DNA from: Nocardia spumae | GTDB taxonomy: Bacteria > Actinomycetota > Actinomycetes > Mycobacteriales > Mycobacteriaceae | NCBI RefSeq assembly: GCF_020733635.1 | Contig: NZ_JAJFZL010000001.1 | Coordinates: forward strand, 2,728,001-2,792,000 | Direction: 5' to 3' | Length of the DNA: 64,000 nucleotides | Shown: in pieces, positions 1 through 8,646 of the stretch | Position numbering within the stretch: position 1 is the first letter of the stretch | Layout: each line of letters begins with the position of its first letter | Translations under genes and position numbers: made by a program | The notes under the pieces: model-generated | What the model saw: only the letters and a program-made list of their open reading frames with translations | The model's database searches: none | Told to the model about the DNA's origin: nothing

Positions 1-874
1 CGACAACTTGGCGAAGGACGAGGACGACGCGATCGCGCAGATGCGCGCGGTGCTGAGCTATCTGCCCCAGAACGTCTGGCAGCTCCCGGAACGCACGCCA
101 TGCGACGACCCCGTCGATCGGCGGGCCCCGGAACTTCTCGAGATCATCCCGGAGAACCGGCGTCAGGCCTACCGGGCGGCCAGAGTGATCAAGGCGGTGG
201 TCGATGAGAAGTCGTTCTTCGAGATCGGCTCCCGGTGGGGCAAGAGCCTGGTCACAGGTCTGGCCCGGATCGACGGAATGCCGATCGGTGTCCTCGCGAG
301 CAATCCGCAGCACCTCGGTGGTGCGATGGATTCCGCCGCGGCCGAGAAGCAGGTCCGGCTGATCAACCTCTGCAATACCTTTCACCTCCCGGTCCTGTAC
401 TTCGTCGACGTGCCCGGATTCATGGTCGGTCCGCAGGCAGAGCGGGCGAACGTCATGCGCTGGGGGGTGCGCGCGATCCAGTCCGTGGTCGAGGCGACGG
501 TCCCCATCATCACGGTCCAGGTGCGCAAGGCCTATGGCCTGGCCGTATCCGCGACGGCGAACCCCGACCGACTGGGCCTGCGCCTGGCGTGGCCGAGCGG
601 CGAGTGGGGCGACCTCCCGGTCGAGGGCGGCGTCGAGGCGGCGTACCGGCGCGAAATCGAAGCCGCCGAGGACCCCGTGCGGATGCGCGCGGAGATCGAG
701 GCGCGGATGGGCGGCCTCATCGATCCGTGGCGGACCGTCGAGGCATTCGGCGTGGAACACATGATCGACCCACGCGAGACCCGCGAAGTCGTGGCCTCGT
801 TTCTCGATGCCGGCCGGGGAGCACTCGCCGCGGCCGTGAGCCCGATCTCGCGAGACCGGCGCTATCGCCGATGA
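1..874 (+). CDS. Acyl-CoA carboxylase carboxyltransferase (beta) subunit, 3' part
   Basis: The reading frame is open from the left edge, so only about the last 290 residues are present. They form the C-terminal half of a biotin-dependent carboxyltransferase of the propionyl/acetyl/methylcrotonyl-CoA carboxylase beta family, which moves CO2 from carboxybiotin to an acyl-CoA. Visible family features are the block around VIKAVVDEKSFFEI, the GLARIDGMPIGVLASNP stretch, the FVDVPGFMVG segment and the KAYGLAVSA segment. The usual GAVNI-like substrate loop is replaced by an EWGDLPVEGG sequence, so the acyl substrate cannot be read off. The stop overlaps a possible upstream start for the biotin carrier gene, and carrier plus biotin carboxylase follow, making a complete carboxylase operon. 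Confidence 0.9.
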   Translation, partial: DNLAKDEDDAIAQMRAVLSYLPQNVWQLPERTPCDDPVDRRAPELLEIIPENRRQAYRAARVIKAVVDEKSFFEIGSRWGKSLVTGLARIDGMPIGVLASNPQHLGGAMDSAAAEKQVRLINLCNTFHLPVLYFVDVPGFMVGPQAERANVMRWGVRAIQSVVEATVPIITVQVRKAYGLAVSATANPDRLGLRLAWPSGEWGDLPVEGGVEAAYRREIEAAEDPVRMRAEIEARMGGLIDPWRTVEAFGVEHMIDPRETREVVASFLDAGRGALAAAVSPISRDRRYRR

Positions 875-918
875 CCACCGGGTGCGGTATGTGCACTGTC
901 GAAGAGGAGAAGACAACC

Positions 919-1134
919 ATGAACCAGATCGCAGCCGACTGTGCGGCAACGGTATGGAAGGTCGTCGCGCGGCCCGGCGACCGGGTCAGTGAAGGCGACG
1001 TCCTGCTCGTTCTCGAGTCGATGAAGATGGAGATCCCGATCGAGGCCGAGAACGACGGGGTGGTGGCGCAGGTCCACGTCGGCGTCGGAGCCGTCGTCTC
1101 CGACGGCGACCCTCTCGTCACCCTGGAGGACTGA
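919..1134 (+). CDS. Free-standing biotin carboxyl carrier protein
   Basis: This 71-residue protein is a single biotinyl/lipoyl domain. It carries the biotinylation motif ESMKM with the target lysine at residue 36 and the usual trailing glycine and valine turns. It would carry carboxybiotin between the flanking biotin carboxylase and carboxyltransferase. The ATG at 919 is chosen because a GAGGAGAAG ribosome site lies 8-16 bases upstream; an in-frame ATG at 871 overlaps the preceding stop and is an alternative. Many actinobacterial acyl-CoA carboxylases fuse this domain to the biotin carboxylase, so a separate carrier is a notable arrangement. Confidence 0.92.
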   Translation: MNQIAADCAATVWKVVARPGDRVSEGDVLLVLESMKMEIPIEAENDGVVAQVHVGVGAVVSDGDPLVTLED

Positions 1135-1139
1135 TCGCG

Positions 1140-2513
1140 ATGTTCGACAAGGTACTCGTCGCGAACCGGGGCGAGATCGCCGTGCGTGTCATCACCACAC
1201 TGCGACGGCTCGGTATCGCGAGCGTCGCTGTTCACTCCGATGCCGATGTGAACAGCCTGCCTGTCCGGATGGCGGATGAGAGTGTGCCGATCGGTGCGGC
1301 GCCGGTGGCCGAGAGCTATCTACGCATCGATCGCATCATCGAGGCAGCTCTCGCGACGGGCGCCCAGGCCGTCCATCCCGGCTACGGCCTGCTGTCGGAG
1401 AACCCCGAGTTCGCGCGCGCCTGCGCCGCGGCGGGACTGGTGTTCATCGGCCCGAGCCCCGAGTCCATGGAGATGATGTCGTCGAAGATTCGGGCACGCG
1501 AGACCGTGACGGCTGCCGGCGTGCCCGTCGTCCCGGGGTGTTCCGAGCCGATTCACCCCGGCCCCAAGGCTTTCGCTACGGCGGAGGCGATCGGCTATCC
1601 CGTTGCCGCCAAGGCGGCGAGCGGCGGTGGTGGCAAAGGGTTCCGAGTGGCTCACAGCCCGGACGAGCTTGCCGCGGCAGTGGAAGGTGCGTCTGCCGAG
1701 GGCGCGCGCTTCTTCGGGGACTCCACTGTCTACCTGGAGCGATACCTCGAAGATCCGCGTCACGTCGAGGTGCAGATAATCGCCGACACACACGGCAACA
1801 TGGTGCACTTGTTCGAGCGGGACTGTTCGGTGCAGCGTCGCCACCAGAAGCTGGTGGAAGAAGCGCCGTGTCCGCTGTTGACCGATGACCAGCGTGCGCG
1901 GCTCGGTGAGATCGCGGTGCGAGCAGCGCGCGCGGCGGGCTATTACTCCCTCGGCACCGTCGAGGGACTGCTGGTGGGCGAGAACTTCTACTTTCTCGAG
2001 ATGAACACCCGTATCCAGGTCGAGCATCCGGTGACCGAGCTCGTCACGGGGCTGGATCTGGTGGCCGAGCAGATCCGCATTGCCGCGGGTGAGGCGCTGA
2101 GCTTCGGCCAATCCGATGTGCGGATCCGCGGCCATGCGATCGAATGCCGGATCAACGCCGAATCGGCCGCCAAAGGCTTTCGGCCGGGTCCGGGCCGGAT
2201 CGATCGATTCGTCACACCGGCCGGGGAGGGAGTGCGGCTCGACACCGGGGTGGCCGACGGAGACAGCGTGCATCCGTACTACGACCCGATGATCGCGAAG
2301 CTGATCACCTGGGGCGAAAACCGCCGTGCTGCCACCGATGCCATGCGTAAGGCTCTCGACGAGACCGTGGTCGAGGGGATACCGACGCTGCTTCCGTTCC
2401 ACCGGGCGTTGCTGGCGAGTGCCGAGTGGGAACGCGCGAGCACGTGCCGTGAGCTGGTGGAGGACCGGTCCTGGCTGAAGTCCACCGATGCGTGGGCCAG
2501 CGGGCTCGGGTGA
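1140..2513 (+). CDS. accC: Biotin carboxylase subunit of an acyl-CoA carboxylase
   Basis: This 457-residue protein matches stand-alone biotin carboxylase in length. It ATP-dependently carboxylates the biotin of the 71-residue carrier encoded five bases upstream. The N-terminal VLVANRGEIAVRVI motif, the glycine-rich ATP-grasp loop SGGGGKGFRV near residue 160, the EMNTRIQVEHPVTE catalytic block near residue 290 and the C-terminal biotin-carboxylase domain are all present. It has no C-terminal biotin domain, which fits the separate carrier gene. A TGCA-type palindrome begins only 3 bases after its stop. Confidence 0.95.
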   Translation: MFDKVLVANRGEIAVRVITTLRRLGIASVAVHSDADVNSLPVRMADESVPIGAAPVAESYLRIDRIIEAALATGAQAVHPGYGLLSENPEFARACAAAGLVFIGPSPESMEMMSSKIRARETVTAAGVPVVPGCSEPIHPGPKAFATAEAIGYPVAAKAASGGGGKGFRVAHSPDELAAAVEGASAEGARFFGDSTVYLERYLEDPRHVEVQIIADTHGNMVHLFERDCSVQRRHQKLVEEAPCPLLTDDQRARLGEIAVRAARAAGYYSLGTVEGLLVGENFYFLEMNTRIQVEHPVTELVTGLDLVAEQIRIAAGEALSFGQSDVRIRGHAIECRINAESAAKGFRPGPGRIDRFVTPAGEGVRLDTGVADGDSVHPYYDPMIAKLITWGENRRAATDAMRKALDETVVEGIPTLLPFHRALLASAEWERASTCRELVEDRSWLKSTDAWASGLG

Positions 2514-2515
2514 CG

Positions 2516-2530
2516 AGTGCATTGTGCACC
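2516..2530. promoter_or_regulatory. Palindromic TGCA operator, site 1
   Basis: The sequence is AGTGCA-TTG-TGCACC, one mismatch from the perfect inverted repeat GGTGCA-N3-TGCACC seen at four further sites in the next 13 kb. It lies just after the biotin carboxylase stop and between convergent genes, so it is the only copy without an obvious promoter role. Confidence 0.5.
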
Positions 2531-2697
2531 GTGCGGTGCCCGTGATCGCCGCATATCGCTGTGGTGCGGGCGTCGGCCGACGACGAAACATGGCTCTCGG
2601 GTCGGGATCGGCCCAGCGGATCGAGTTCAGGAGCGCACCCATGCCTCGCACCGGCGCCCGTAGTGCCACCGGCCCGCGCTGGTCGGGTGTGTGGCGG

Positions 2698-3327
2698 TCA
2701 CTGCTGCGCGCTGTCGAATGTGCTCATCGCGAGCGCAGATTCGACCCACGTCGCGACCGGAGGCGGGGCGGTGGGATCGCCGCCGCTCCACAGGTTGGAG
2801 CCGAGAATCGCATAGCTGGCATAGCCGTCAGTGAGCGCGACGAGGTAGTCGCCGATCTCTCGTGCTCGCGAGGTCGGCAGGTCGCGGAACACCAGCGCGG
2901 CGTGCACGTGCGCATGGACGGTCGAGCGCCAGGAGGAGAGGTAGTTGATCATCTCCTGACCCAACTTGTCCGGGGAACTCGCCGCCTCGGCGTAGAAGAA
3001 CAACGTGATCCGGCTGAAGGCGACCGACGGCTTGTCGAGCGGCAATTGTGCCGTGAGTATCCGAGTCAGCCGCTCGATCGGGTCCAGTGCGGTCTCCTCG
3101 GCGATTTCGGCCAGGCGGCGGCCCGAGAGCCAGAAGGCGTGCCGGAAGGCCAACTGCAACAAGTCGTCTCGACCGCCGACGTAGTGGTTCAACACGCCGG
3201 TGGACCAGCCACTGCGATCCGCGACGTCTCGCAGGGTGACGCCGGAGAGGCCCTCCTCCGCGACGATCGCGAGGACGGCGTCAGCGATCTCGGCGCGCCG
3301 CTGGCGGTGGTCGACGATCTTCGGCAT
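2698..3327 (-). CDS. TetR-family transcriptional regulator
   Basis: This 209-residue protein has the N-terminal TetR helix-turn-helix (residues about 7-55, with GLSGVTLRDVADRSGWSTGVLNHYVGGRDDLL) and a variable all-alpha ligand domain. The ATG at 3327 (MPKIVDH) is preferred over an upstream in-frame start at 3345, which would add six residues unlike TetR N-termini. It is divergent from the GMC oxidoreductase operon, separated by 58 bases, so it probably represses that operon. No strong palindrome is visible in that gap. Ligand unknown. Confidence 0.85.
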   Translation of the reverse strand: MPKIVDHRQRRAEIADAVLAIVAEEGLSGVTLRDVADRSGWSTGVLNHYVGGRDDLLQLAFRHAFWLSGRRLAEIAEETALDPIERLTRILTAQLPLDKPSVAFSRITLFFYAEAASSPDKLGQEMINYLSSWRSTVHAHVHAALVFRDLPTSRAREIGDYLVALTDGYASYAILGSNLWSGGDPTAPPPVATWVESALAMSTFDSAQQ

Positions 3328-3385
3328 GTCCGTATTTAAACACAAGCGTCCGACTTAATTCACCGAGCCTACGAGGAGTGCGTGC

Positions 3386-5023
3386 ATGAGTAGAACCGGC
3401 GCAGCCGCCTGCAGCGACGATGTCGATGCGCTGATCATCGGCGCCGGTCCGTCCGGAGTCACCGCGGCCCGGCTACTGGCCGAGAGCGGTTATCGAGTTA
3501 CCGTGCTGGAACAGGGCGACTGGCCCGATGTCGCCGACTATCCCAGCGAAAAACTCGAGCGGGAAATTCTGGTCGCCGGCCGCTGGAATCCGAACCCTAA
3601 CCACCGTCGGTGGCCGAGCGACTATCCCGTCAACGACTCGGCCTCCGATGTGCATCCGTTCATGTTCAACGGAGTCGGCGGAAGCAGCGTCCTGTTCTGG
3701 GCCGAATGGCCCCGAATGATCCCGTCCGACTTCCGGGTACGCACTCTGGACGGAATTGCCGAGGACTGGCCACTCACCTACGAAGAGTTGCAGCCCTACT
3801 ACGACGCTGTCGACGAGATGATCGGTGTCTCGGGGCTCGGCGGCAATATCGCCTATCCGCCGGGTTATGTGCCCACCCAACCGCCGCTTCCGATCGGACG
3901 CATCGGCCGAATCGCCGCCCAGGGCATGAACAAGTTGGGCATTGGATGGTGGCCCGGTACCTCCGCGATCCTGTCGCAGGGCGTCGGTTCACGGGGAGCG
4001 TGCGCACGCTGGGGGACGTGTGGGAGCGGTTGCCCGGAAGGGGCGAAGGCCTCCTTCGACGTAGCCATGTGGCCGGGTGCCTTGGCTGCCGGTGTCAACC
4101 TGGTGGTGGGTGCCCGGGTTCGGGAGATCACGGTCTCCGCGCAGGGGCTGGCGACCGGCGCCATCTGGATCGACCGTGCCGGCGTGGAGCAGCACACCCG
4201 CGCGCCGGTTGTGATCGTGTGCGCCAACGGAATCGGCACACCTCGTCTGTTGCAACTGTCCACGTCTGCGCTGTTCCCGGACGGGCTCGCGAATTCCTCC
4301 GGCTACGTCGGACGCAATCTGATGATGCACCCGGTGGCGACTGTTCTCGGTGAGTACGAGCAGGATGTCGAGCCCTGGCTAGGACCGGAAAGTCATCCGA
4401 TCTGGTCGATGCATTTCGCGGAGACCGACATCGGCCGCGGCTTCCACCGCGGCGCCAAGTGGACGGCGGTCGTCCTTCAGGGGCCGGTGAGCCTGCTCCA
4501 GCGGTTCGCCGAGTTGCCGCTCGCCGAGCGCAGTGGCCGAGCCGGGCACGAACTGGTCGAGCGCCTCTATGGCCGGTCTTTCGAGATCTCGGCATCGATC
4601 GAGGACCTGCCCGACTTCGACAACCGGGTGACGTTGGATCCCGATCTCGTCGACAGCGACGGAATCCCGGCGCCGAAGATCCGGTACACGATGTCGGAGG
4701 AGAGCAAGCGTGCTCTGGACTGGCACCTCAGCCGGATCGAGGAGGTCCACCGGGCCGCGGGCGCCATCTCCACCAAGCGGGTGGATTTCATGGGCGAGAC
4801 CGGTTGGCATCTGCTCGGCACCGCCCGTTGCGGCAACGACCCGGCGGCGTCGGTAGTCGACGGCTACGGGCGGTCCCACGATGTTCCGAACCTCTACATA
4901 TTCGACGGCAGCGTCTTCGTCACGTCCTCCTCGGTGAATCCCACTCCGACCATCACCGCCTTCGCGCTGCGAGCCGCCGAGCACTTGATCGAGACCGCTG
5001 CCGACCAAAGGACTCCACTGTGA
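3386..5023 (+). CDS. GMC-family FAD-dependent oxidoreductase
   Basis: This 545-residue flavoprotein has the Rossmann FAD motif IIGAGPSGVTAA near residue 18 and the C-terminal GMC_oxred_C region with the DGSVFVTSSSVNPTPTITAFALRAA block. Family members oxidise primary or secondary alcohols, sugars or sterols. A cysteine-rich ACARWGTCGSGCPEGAK segment near residue 210 is typical of the membrane-associated gluconate/alcohol dehydrogenase subgroup. A GAGGAG ribosome site precedes the ATG. The stop overlaps the start of the small partner gene (GTGA), and an aldehyde dehydrogenase follows, so the likely job is alcohol to aldehyde. Confidence 0.88.
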   Translation: MSRTGAAACSDDVDALIIGAGPSGVTAARLLAESGYRVTVLEQGDWPDVADYPSEKLEREILVAGRWNPNPNHRRWPSDYPVNDSASDVHPFMFNGVGGSSVLFWAEWPRMIPSDFRVRTLDGIAEDWPLTYEELQPYYDAVDEMIGVSGLGGNIAYPPGYVPTQPPLPIGRIGRIAAQGMNKLGIGWWPGTSAILSQGVGSRGACARWGTCGSGCPEGAKASFDVAMWPGALAAGVNLVVGARVREITVSAQGLATGAIWIDRAGVEQHTRAPVVIVCANGIGTPRLLQLSTSALFPDGLANSSGYVGRNLMMHPVATVLGEYEQDVEPWLGPESHPIWSMHFAETDIGRGFHRGAKWTAVVLQGPVSLLQRFAELPLAERSGRAGHELVERLYGRSFEISASIEDLPDFDNRVTLDPDLVDSDGIPAPKIRYTMSEESKRALDWHLSRIEEVHRAAGAISTKRVDFMGETGWHLLGTARCGNDPAASVVDGYGRSHDVPNLYIFDGSVFVTSSSVNPTPTITAFALRAAEHLIETAADQRTPL

Positions 5024-5448
5024 TCGATTTTCCCGACGACGAGACCCGTATCGGTGCGGCGCGCATCGCGGATCTGTGGTTTCCGGGGACCGCACGGTCA
5101 CCGCGGCTGACAGCACTGCCCGGCTATGACGCACTCGTGAGCCGCGCACTGCAAGTCGACCCGGAATTTTCCGGCGCCTTCATTCGGGTCGCCGAACTGG
5201 CCGCCGAGGTCGAGGAGCTTTCACCGGAGGTCGTCGCCGAGTGGCCCGCGGACCTGTGCGAGGCCGCCTTCTACTTCCTCAGCTGCACGTACTACATGGC
5301 CCCCGAGGCGCGGCGGGCGGTCGGCTATCCGGGCCAGGTCAGGACACCCTCGGCGCAGGCCACACCGGACCAGCTGCTCGACGACGAACTGCTCGCACCG
5401 GTGCTCGCCTTGGGCCCGACCTACATCCCGACCCCCACCTCCGACTGA
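5020..5448 (+). CDS. Small partner protein of the GMC oxidoreductase (gluconate-2-dehydrogenase subunit-3-like)
   Basis: This 142-residue protein starts with GTG inside the stop of the GMC gene (GTGA overlap), which implies translational coupling and a 1:1 partner. It contains RIADLWFPG near the N-terminus and a TYYMAPEARRAVGYPGQ segment, both resembling the small subunits that accompany GMC dehydrogenases (gluconate 2-dehydrogenase subunit 3 type). I see no cofactor motif. The assignment rests on context plus weak motif similarity. Confidence 0.6.
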   Translation: MIDFPDDETRIGAARIADLWFPGTARSPRLTALPGYDALVSRALQVDPEFSGAFIRVAELAAEVEELSPEVVAEWPADLCEAAFYFLSCTYYMAPEARRAVGYPGQVRTPSAQATPDQLLDDELLAPVLALGPTYIPTPTSD

Positions 5449-5460
5449 AGGACACACGAC

Positions 5461-6948
5461 ATGAGCCCCGAAGAGATACTGGCGCATGCGCAGCGCCGCA
5501 TCGATGACCTCGCCCCGGCCCACTACATCGGCGGCCGCTTCGTTCCGAGTACGGGAAGCGCGACGATCGAAGTGATCAACCCCGGCAACGAAAAGCGACT
5601 GGGGGTCGCGTCGAACGGTACCGCAGCCGATGTCGATGCCGCGGTTGCGGCGGCGCGCGCGGCCTTGCCGGGTTGGGCGCGGCTGACACCCGCCGGTCGC
5701 GCCGAGTTGTTATTCCGGTTCGCGGACGCGATCGACGACAGTGCCGACTTGGCGGCCCTCGAGGCGCTCAACGTCGGCAAGTCGTATGCCTACGCGGCCT
5801 ACGAGATTCCCTTCATCTCCGATTGTTTCCGCTTCATGGCCGGCGCGGCGCGAACAGCTCAGACGCCGGCGCCCGGCCAGTATGCCGAGGGACGGCTCTC
5901 CTATATTCGGCGTGAACCCGTCGGCGTCGTCGGTGCCATCACGCCGTGGAACTTTCCGCTTCTGATGGCGGCCTGGAAAATAGCGCCGGCGCTGGCGGCG
6001 GGAAACACCGTGGTGCTCAAGCCGTCCGAGTTGACGCCACTGAGCACGTTGATCCTCGCCGACCTTTCGCGGGGCATCCTGCCCGATGGGGTTCTCAATG
6101 TCGTTGTGGGCGAAGGCGCAACGGTGGGTGAGGCGATGAGCCGCCACGAAGGCATCGACATGATGGCGTTGACCGGCAGCGTGGCCTCGGGGCGGCTGGT
6201 CGCGGAAGGCGCGGCGACGACGATCAAACGGGTCCACCTCGAGCTCGGCGGTAAGGCACCGGTCGTGGTATTTCCCGATGCCGACTTCGACGAACTCGTG
6301 CAGACCCTGGTGACCGTGGGATATGGCAACGCCGGGCAGGACTGTGGCGCGGCGACGCGGGTGATCTGCCACGAAGATGTACGGGACCGGCTTCTGGAGG
6401 CGCTCGTCACCGCTGCGGGGCAGCTTCGTAGCGGCGATGCCGCCTCGGGCGAGGAATTCGAGCTGGGCCCGTTGATCAGCGCAGCCCAGCGCGACCGCGT
6501 CGCGGGCATGGTCGACCGGGCCCGAAAAGACGGCGCCCGAGTCGTTCTCGGCGGTGAGATTCCAGACGGGCCCGGGTTCTTCTACCCGGCGACGATCCTC
6601 GCCGACGTCGTCTCCGGTTCGGAGATGGCGCGCGAGGAAGTGTTCGGTCCGGTGATCTCAGTGGAAACCTTCACCACCGACGCGGAGGCACTGGCCAAAG
6701 CCAACGATGTCGAATACGGGCTCGCGGCATCGGTGTGGACCAGGGACCAGGCCCGGGCACTGCGTTTCACCGAGGACCTGAACTTCGGTTCGGTGTGGGT
6801 CGGTACGCACCTGAACTTCGTCAGCGAGATGCCGTGGGCGGGTTTCGGGAAGTCGGGCTACGGCCGCGACAACTCCACGTATGCCCTCGACGACTACAGC
6901 CGCACCAAACACGTGATGCTTCCGCTCGGGGCGCCCCTCGACGCCTGA
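5461..6948 (+). CDS. NAD(P)-dependent aldehyde dehydrogenase
   Basis: This 495-residue protein is full length for the ALDH superfamily. It has the GAITPWNFPL block, the HLELGGKAPVVVF segment holding the general-base glutamate near residue 260, and the nucleophilic cysteine in GQDCGAATR near residue 295. The C-terminal EMPWAGFGKSGYGRDNS block is also present. It most resembles the aminobutyraldehyde/betaine-aldehyde branch. It follows the GMC pair by 12 bases and would oxidise the aldehyde product to a carboxylic acid. Confidence 0.93.
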   Translation: MSPEEILAHAQRRIDDLAPAHYIGGRFVPSTGSATIEVINPGNEKRLGVASNGTAADVDAAVAAARAALPGWARLTPAGRAELLFRFADAIDDSADLAALEALNVGKSYAYAAYEIPFISDCFRFMAGAARTAQTPAPGQYAEGRLSYIRREPVGVVGAITPWNFPLLMAAWKIAPALAAGNTVVLKPSELTPLSTLILADLSRGILPDGVLNVVVGEGATVGEAMSRHEGIDMMALTGSVASGRLVAEGAATTIKRVHLELGGKAPVVVFPDADFDELVQTLVTVGYGNAGQDCGAATRVICHEDVRDRLLEALVTAAGQLRSGDAASGEEFELGPLISAAQRDRVAGMVDRARKDGARVVLGGEIPDGPGFFYPATILADVVSGSEMAREEVFGPVISVETFTTDAEALAKANDVEYGLAASVWTRDQARALRFTEDLNFGSVWVGTHLNFVSEMPWAGFGKSGYGRDNSTYALDDYSRTKHVMLPLGAPLDA

Positions 6949-6965
6949 GTACGAAGCGGGCAGAC

Positions 6966-6980
6966 GGTGCACTTTGCACC
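6966..6980. promoter_or_regulatory. Palindromic TGCA operator, site 2
   Basis: This is a perfect inverted repeat, GGTGCA-CTT-TGCACC. It lies 17 bases after the aldehyde dehydrogenase stop and about 110 bases before the monooxygenase start, so it would control a promoter for the monooxygenase-hydrolase-reductase genes. Confidence 0.65.
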
Positions 6981-7092
6981 GGATCCGGTGGCAGGACACG
7001 ACGGATCTGTGTGGTGTCGGTCATATCCGCTGACAGAGCATGACGACCTGGGCCGAAGACCGGTCCGCGCTGATCGAATGAGGAGTTTCATC

Positions 7093-8646
7093 ATGGCAGG
7101 CACCAGTGCCCCTCCCGAGTCCGTCGACATCGTCATCATCGGAGCCGGGGTCTCCGGGGTGGGGTCGGCGTGCTACTTGCGGGACGCCTTTCCCGGTAAG
7201 AAGATCGTCGTCCTCGAGGGGCGTGGTCGAATCGGCGGTACGTGGGATCTCTTTCGCTATCCGGGCGTGCGGTCGGACTCCGAACTGCACACCTACGGTT
7301 ACCAGTTCAAGCCCTGGAACCACGAGCACGCCATCGCGGACGGGCATCTGATCCGCGAGTACCTCGAGGAAACTGCCGCCGAGCACGGCATCGCCGACCT
7401 GATCCGCTATCACCACCGCGTGGTTTCGGCCGACTGGTCCAGCACCGAGGGGGCATGGACGCTCCGGGTCGAGGTCGCCGTCCCGGGCCAGAGGAAGAAA
7501 ACCGTTGCGATCAAGACCAATTGGGTCTACGGCGCCACCGGCTACTACCGATACGACGATGGGTACACGCCGCATTTCGACGGGCGCGAGGACTTCGCCG
7601 GTGACATCCTGCATCCGCAGTTCTGGCCGGAGAACTACGACTACACGGGCAAGAGGGTGGTCGTGATCGGTAGTGGCGCAACCGCGATCACGATGGTTCC
7701 GGCGATGACCGCGGGACCCGGTGCGGCAAAGCACGTCACGATGTTGCAGCGCACCCCCACCTACGTCATGACGCTTCCACGTATCGACAAGGTGTCGCAG
7801 TTCCTCTACCGAATCCTCGGTCCGGAGCGGGGATATGCCCTCACTCGATTCAAGAATGTGTGGCGGGATTTCTTCTTCGTCGGTTATATGCTCAAGTTCC
7901 CGAACTCGGGGCGCAAGCTGATGCGCGACCTCACCCGGAAAGCGCTGCCCGAGGGCTACGCCGTCGATACTCACTTCAATCCGCCGTACCAGCCGTGGGA
8001 GCAACGGCTGTGCATGACCCCCGACGGCGACTTCTTCCAAGCGATCACCGAGGGTAAAGCCTCGGTGATGACGGGCACGATCGAACGCTTCACCCAGAGC
8101 GGTATCCGGCTGACTTCGGGCGAGGAGATTCCCGCGGATGTAATCGTCACCGCCACCGGGCTGAACCTTCGTATGTTCGGCGGAATCCCGCAGACGGTCG
8201 ACGGACAGACATTCGATATCGGCGACAGCGTCACCTACCGCGGAATGCTGCTGTCCGGACTGCCGAACTGGTCCTTCGCATTCGGCTACACCAAGTATTC
8301 GTCGTGGACACTCAAGGTCGGTCTGACCGCGCAGTATGTCATCGAGCTGATCCGATACATGGAGGCACACGGCTACGACCAGGTCGTGCCGGTGGCCGAA
8401 CCGGGGATGGCGACCGAGCCGCTGCTCGACCTCAATGCGGGCTATGTGACGCGGGCCGCGGATTCCCTGCCCAAGCAGGGCACCGCCTTGCCGTGGCGGA
8501 TGCTCACGTCGTATCAGGCCGACAAGAGGCTGCTCAAGACGGCGGTCGTCGACGACCATCTGTTGTTCGGCTCTCGCGCTGATCATTCCGGCTTGGAACG
8601 AGCGGCGACCGCCGCCGATTCCGCGAGCAAGGCGCGCGTGCGATGA
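7093..8646 (+). CDS. EthA-like Baeyer-Villiger flavin monooxygenase
   Basis: This 517-residue class B flavoprotein monooxygenase inserts oxygen next to a carbonyl, converting ketones to esters with NADPH, FAD and O2. It has the FAD motif IIGAGVSGVGSA near residue 16, GGTWDLFRYPGVRSDSE, the Baeyer-Villiger fingerprint FAGDILHPQFWP near residue 168, and the NADPH motif VVIGSGATAI near residue 193. Alignment from memory follows mycobacterial EthA over its whole length, including NPWDQRL-like and TATGLNL blocks. The ATG at 7093 is chosen because AGGAG lies 8-12 bases upstream. Its stop overlaps the hydrolase start by four bases. Confidence 0.92.
   Translation: MAGTSAPPESVDIVIIGAGVSGVGSACYLRDAFPGKKIVVLEGRGRIGGTWDLFRYPGVRSDSELHTYGYQFKPWNHEHAIADGHLIREYLEETAAEHGIADLIRYHHRVVSADWSSTEGAWTLRVEVAVPGQRKKTVAIKTNWVYGATGYYRYDDGYTPHFDGREDFAGDILHPQFWPENYDYTGKRVVVIGSGATAITMVPAMTAGPGAAKHVTMLQRTPTYVMTLPRIDKVSQFLYRILGPERGYALTRFKNVWRDFFFVGYMLKFPNSGRKLMRDLTRKALPEGYAVDTHFNPPYQPWEQRLCMTPDGDFFQAITEGKASVMTGTIERFTQSGIRLTSGEEIPADVIVTATGLNLRMFGGIPQTVDGQTFDIGDSVTYRGMLLSGLPNWSFAFGYTKYSSWTLKVGLTAQYVIELIRYMEAHGYDQVVPVAEPGMATEPLLDLNAGYVTRAADSLPKQGTALPWRMLTSYQADKRLLKTAVVDDHLLFGSRADHSGLERAATAADSASKARVR

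Noticed and set aside
1320..2669. Minus-strand open frame of 449 codons opposite the biotin carboxylase
   Set aside because: It is a shadow of accC with no family signature and no ribosome site.
3328..3385. Possible TetR operator between the TetR gene and the GMC gene
   Set aside because: TTAA occurs at both ends of a 23-base stretch, but the bases between do not form a convincing inverted repeat.
7021..8586. Long minus-strand open frame of 521 codons opposite the monooxygenase
   Set aside because: It is antisense to a clear EthA-like gene, has no family motifs and is rich in arginine, histidine and proline, as expected for a shadow in high-GC DNA.
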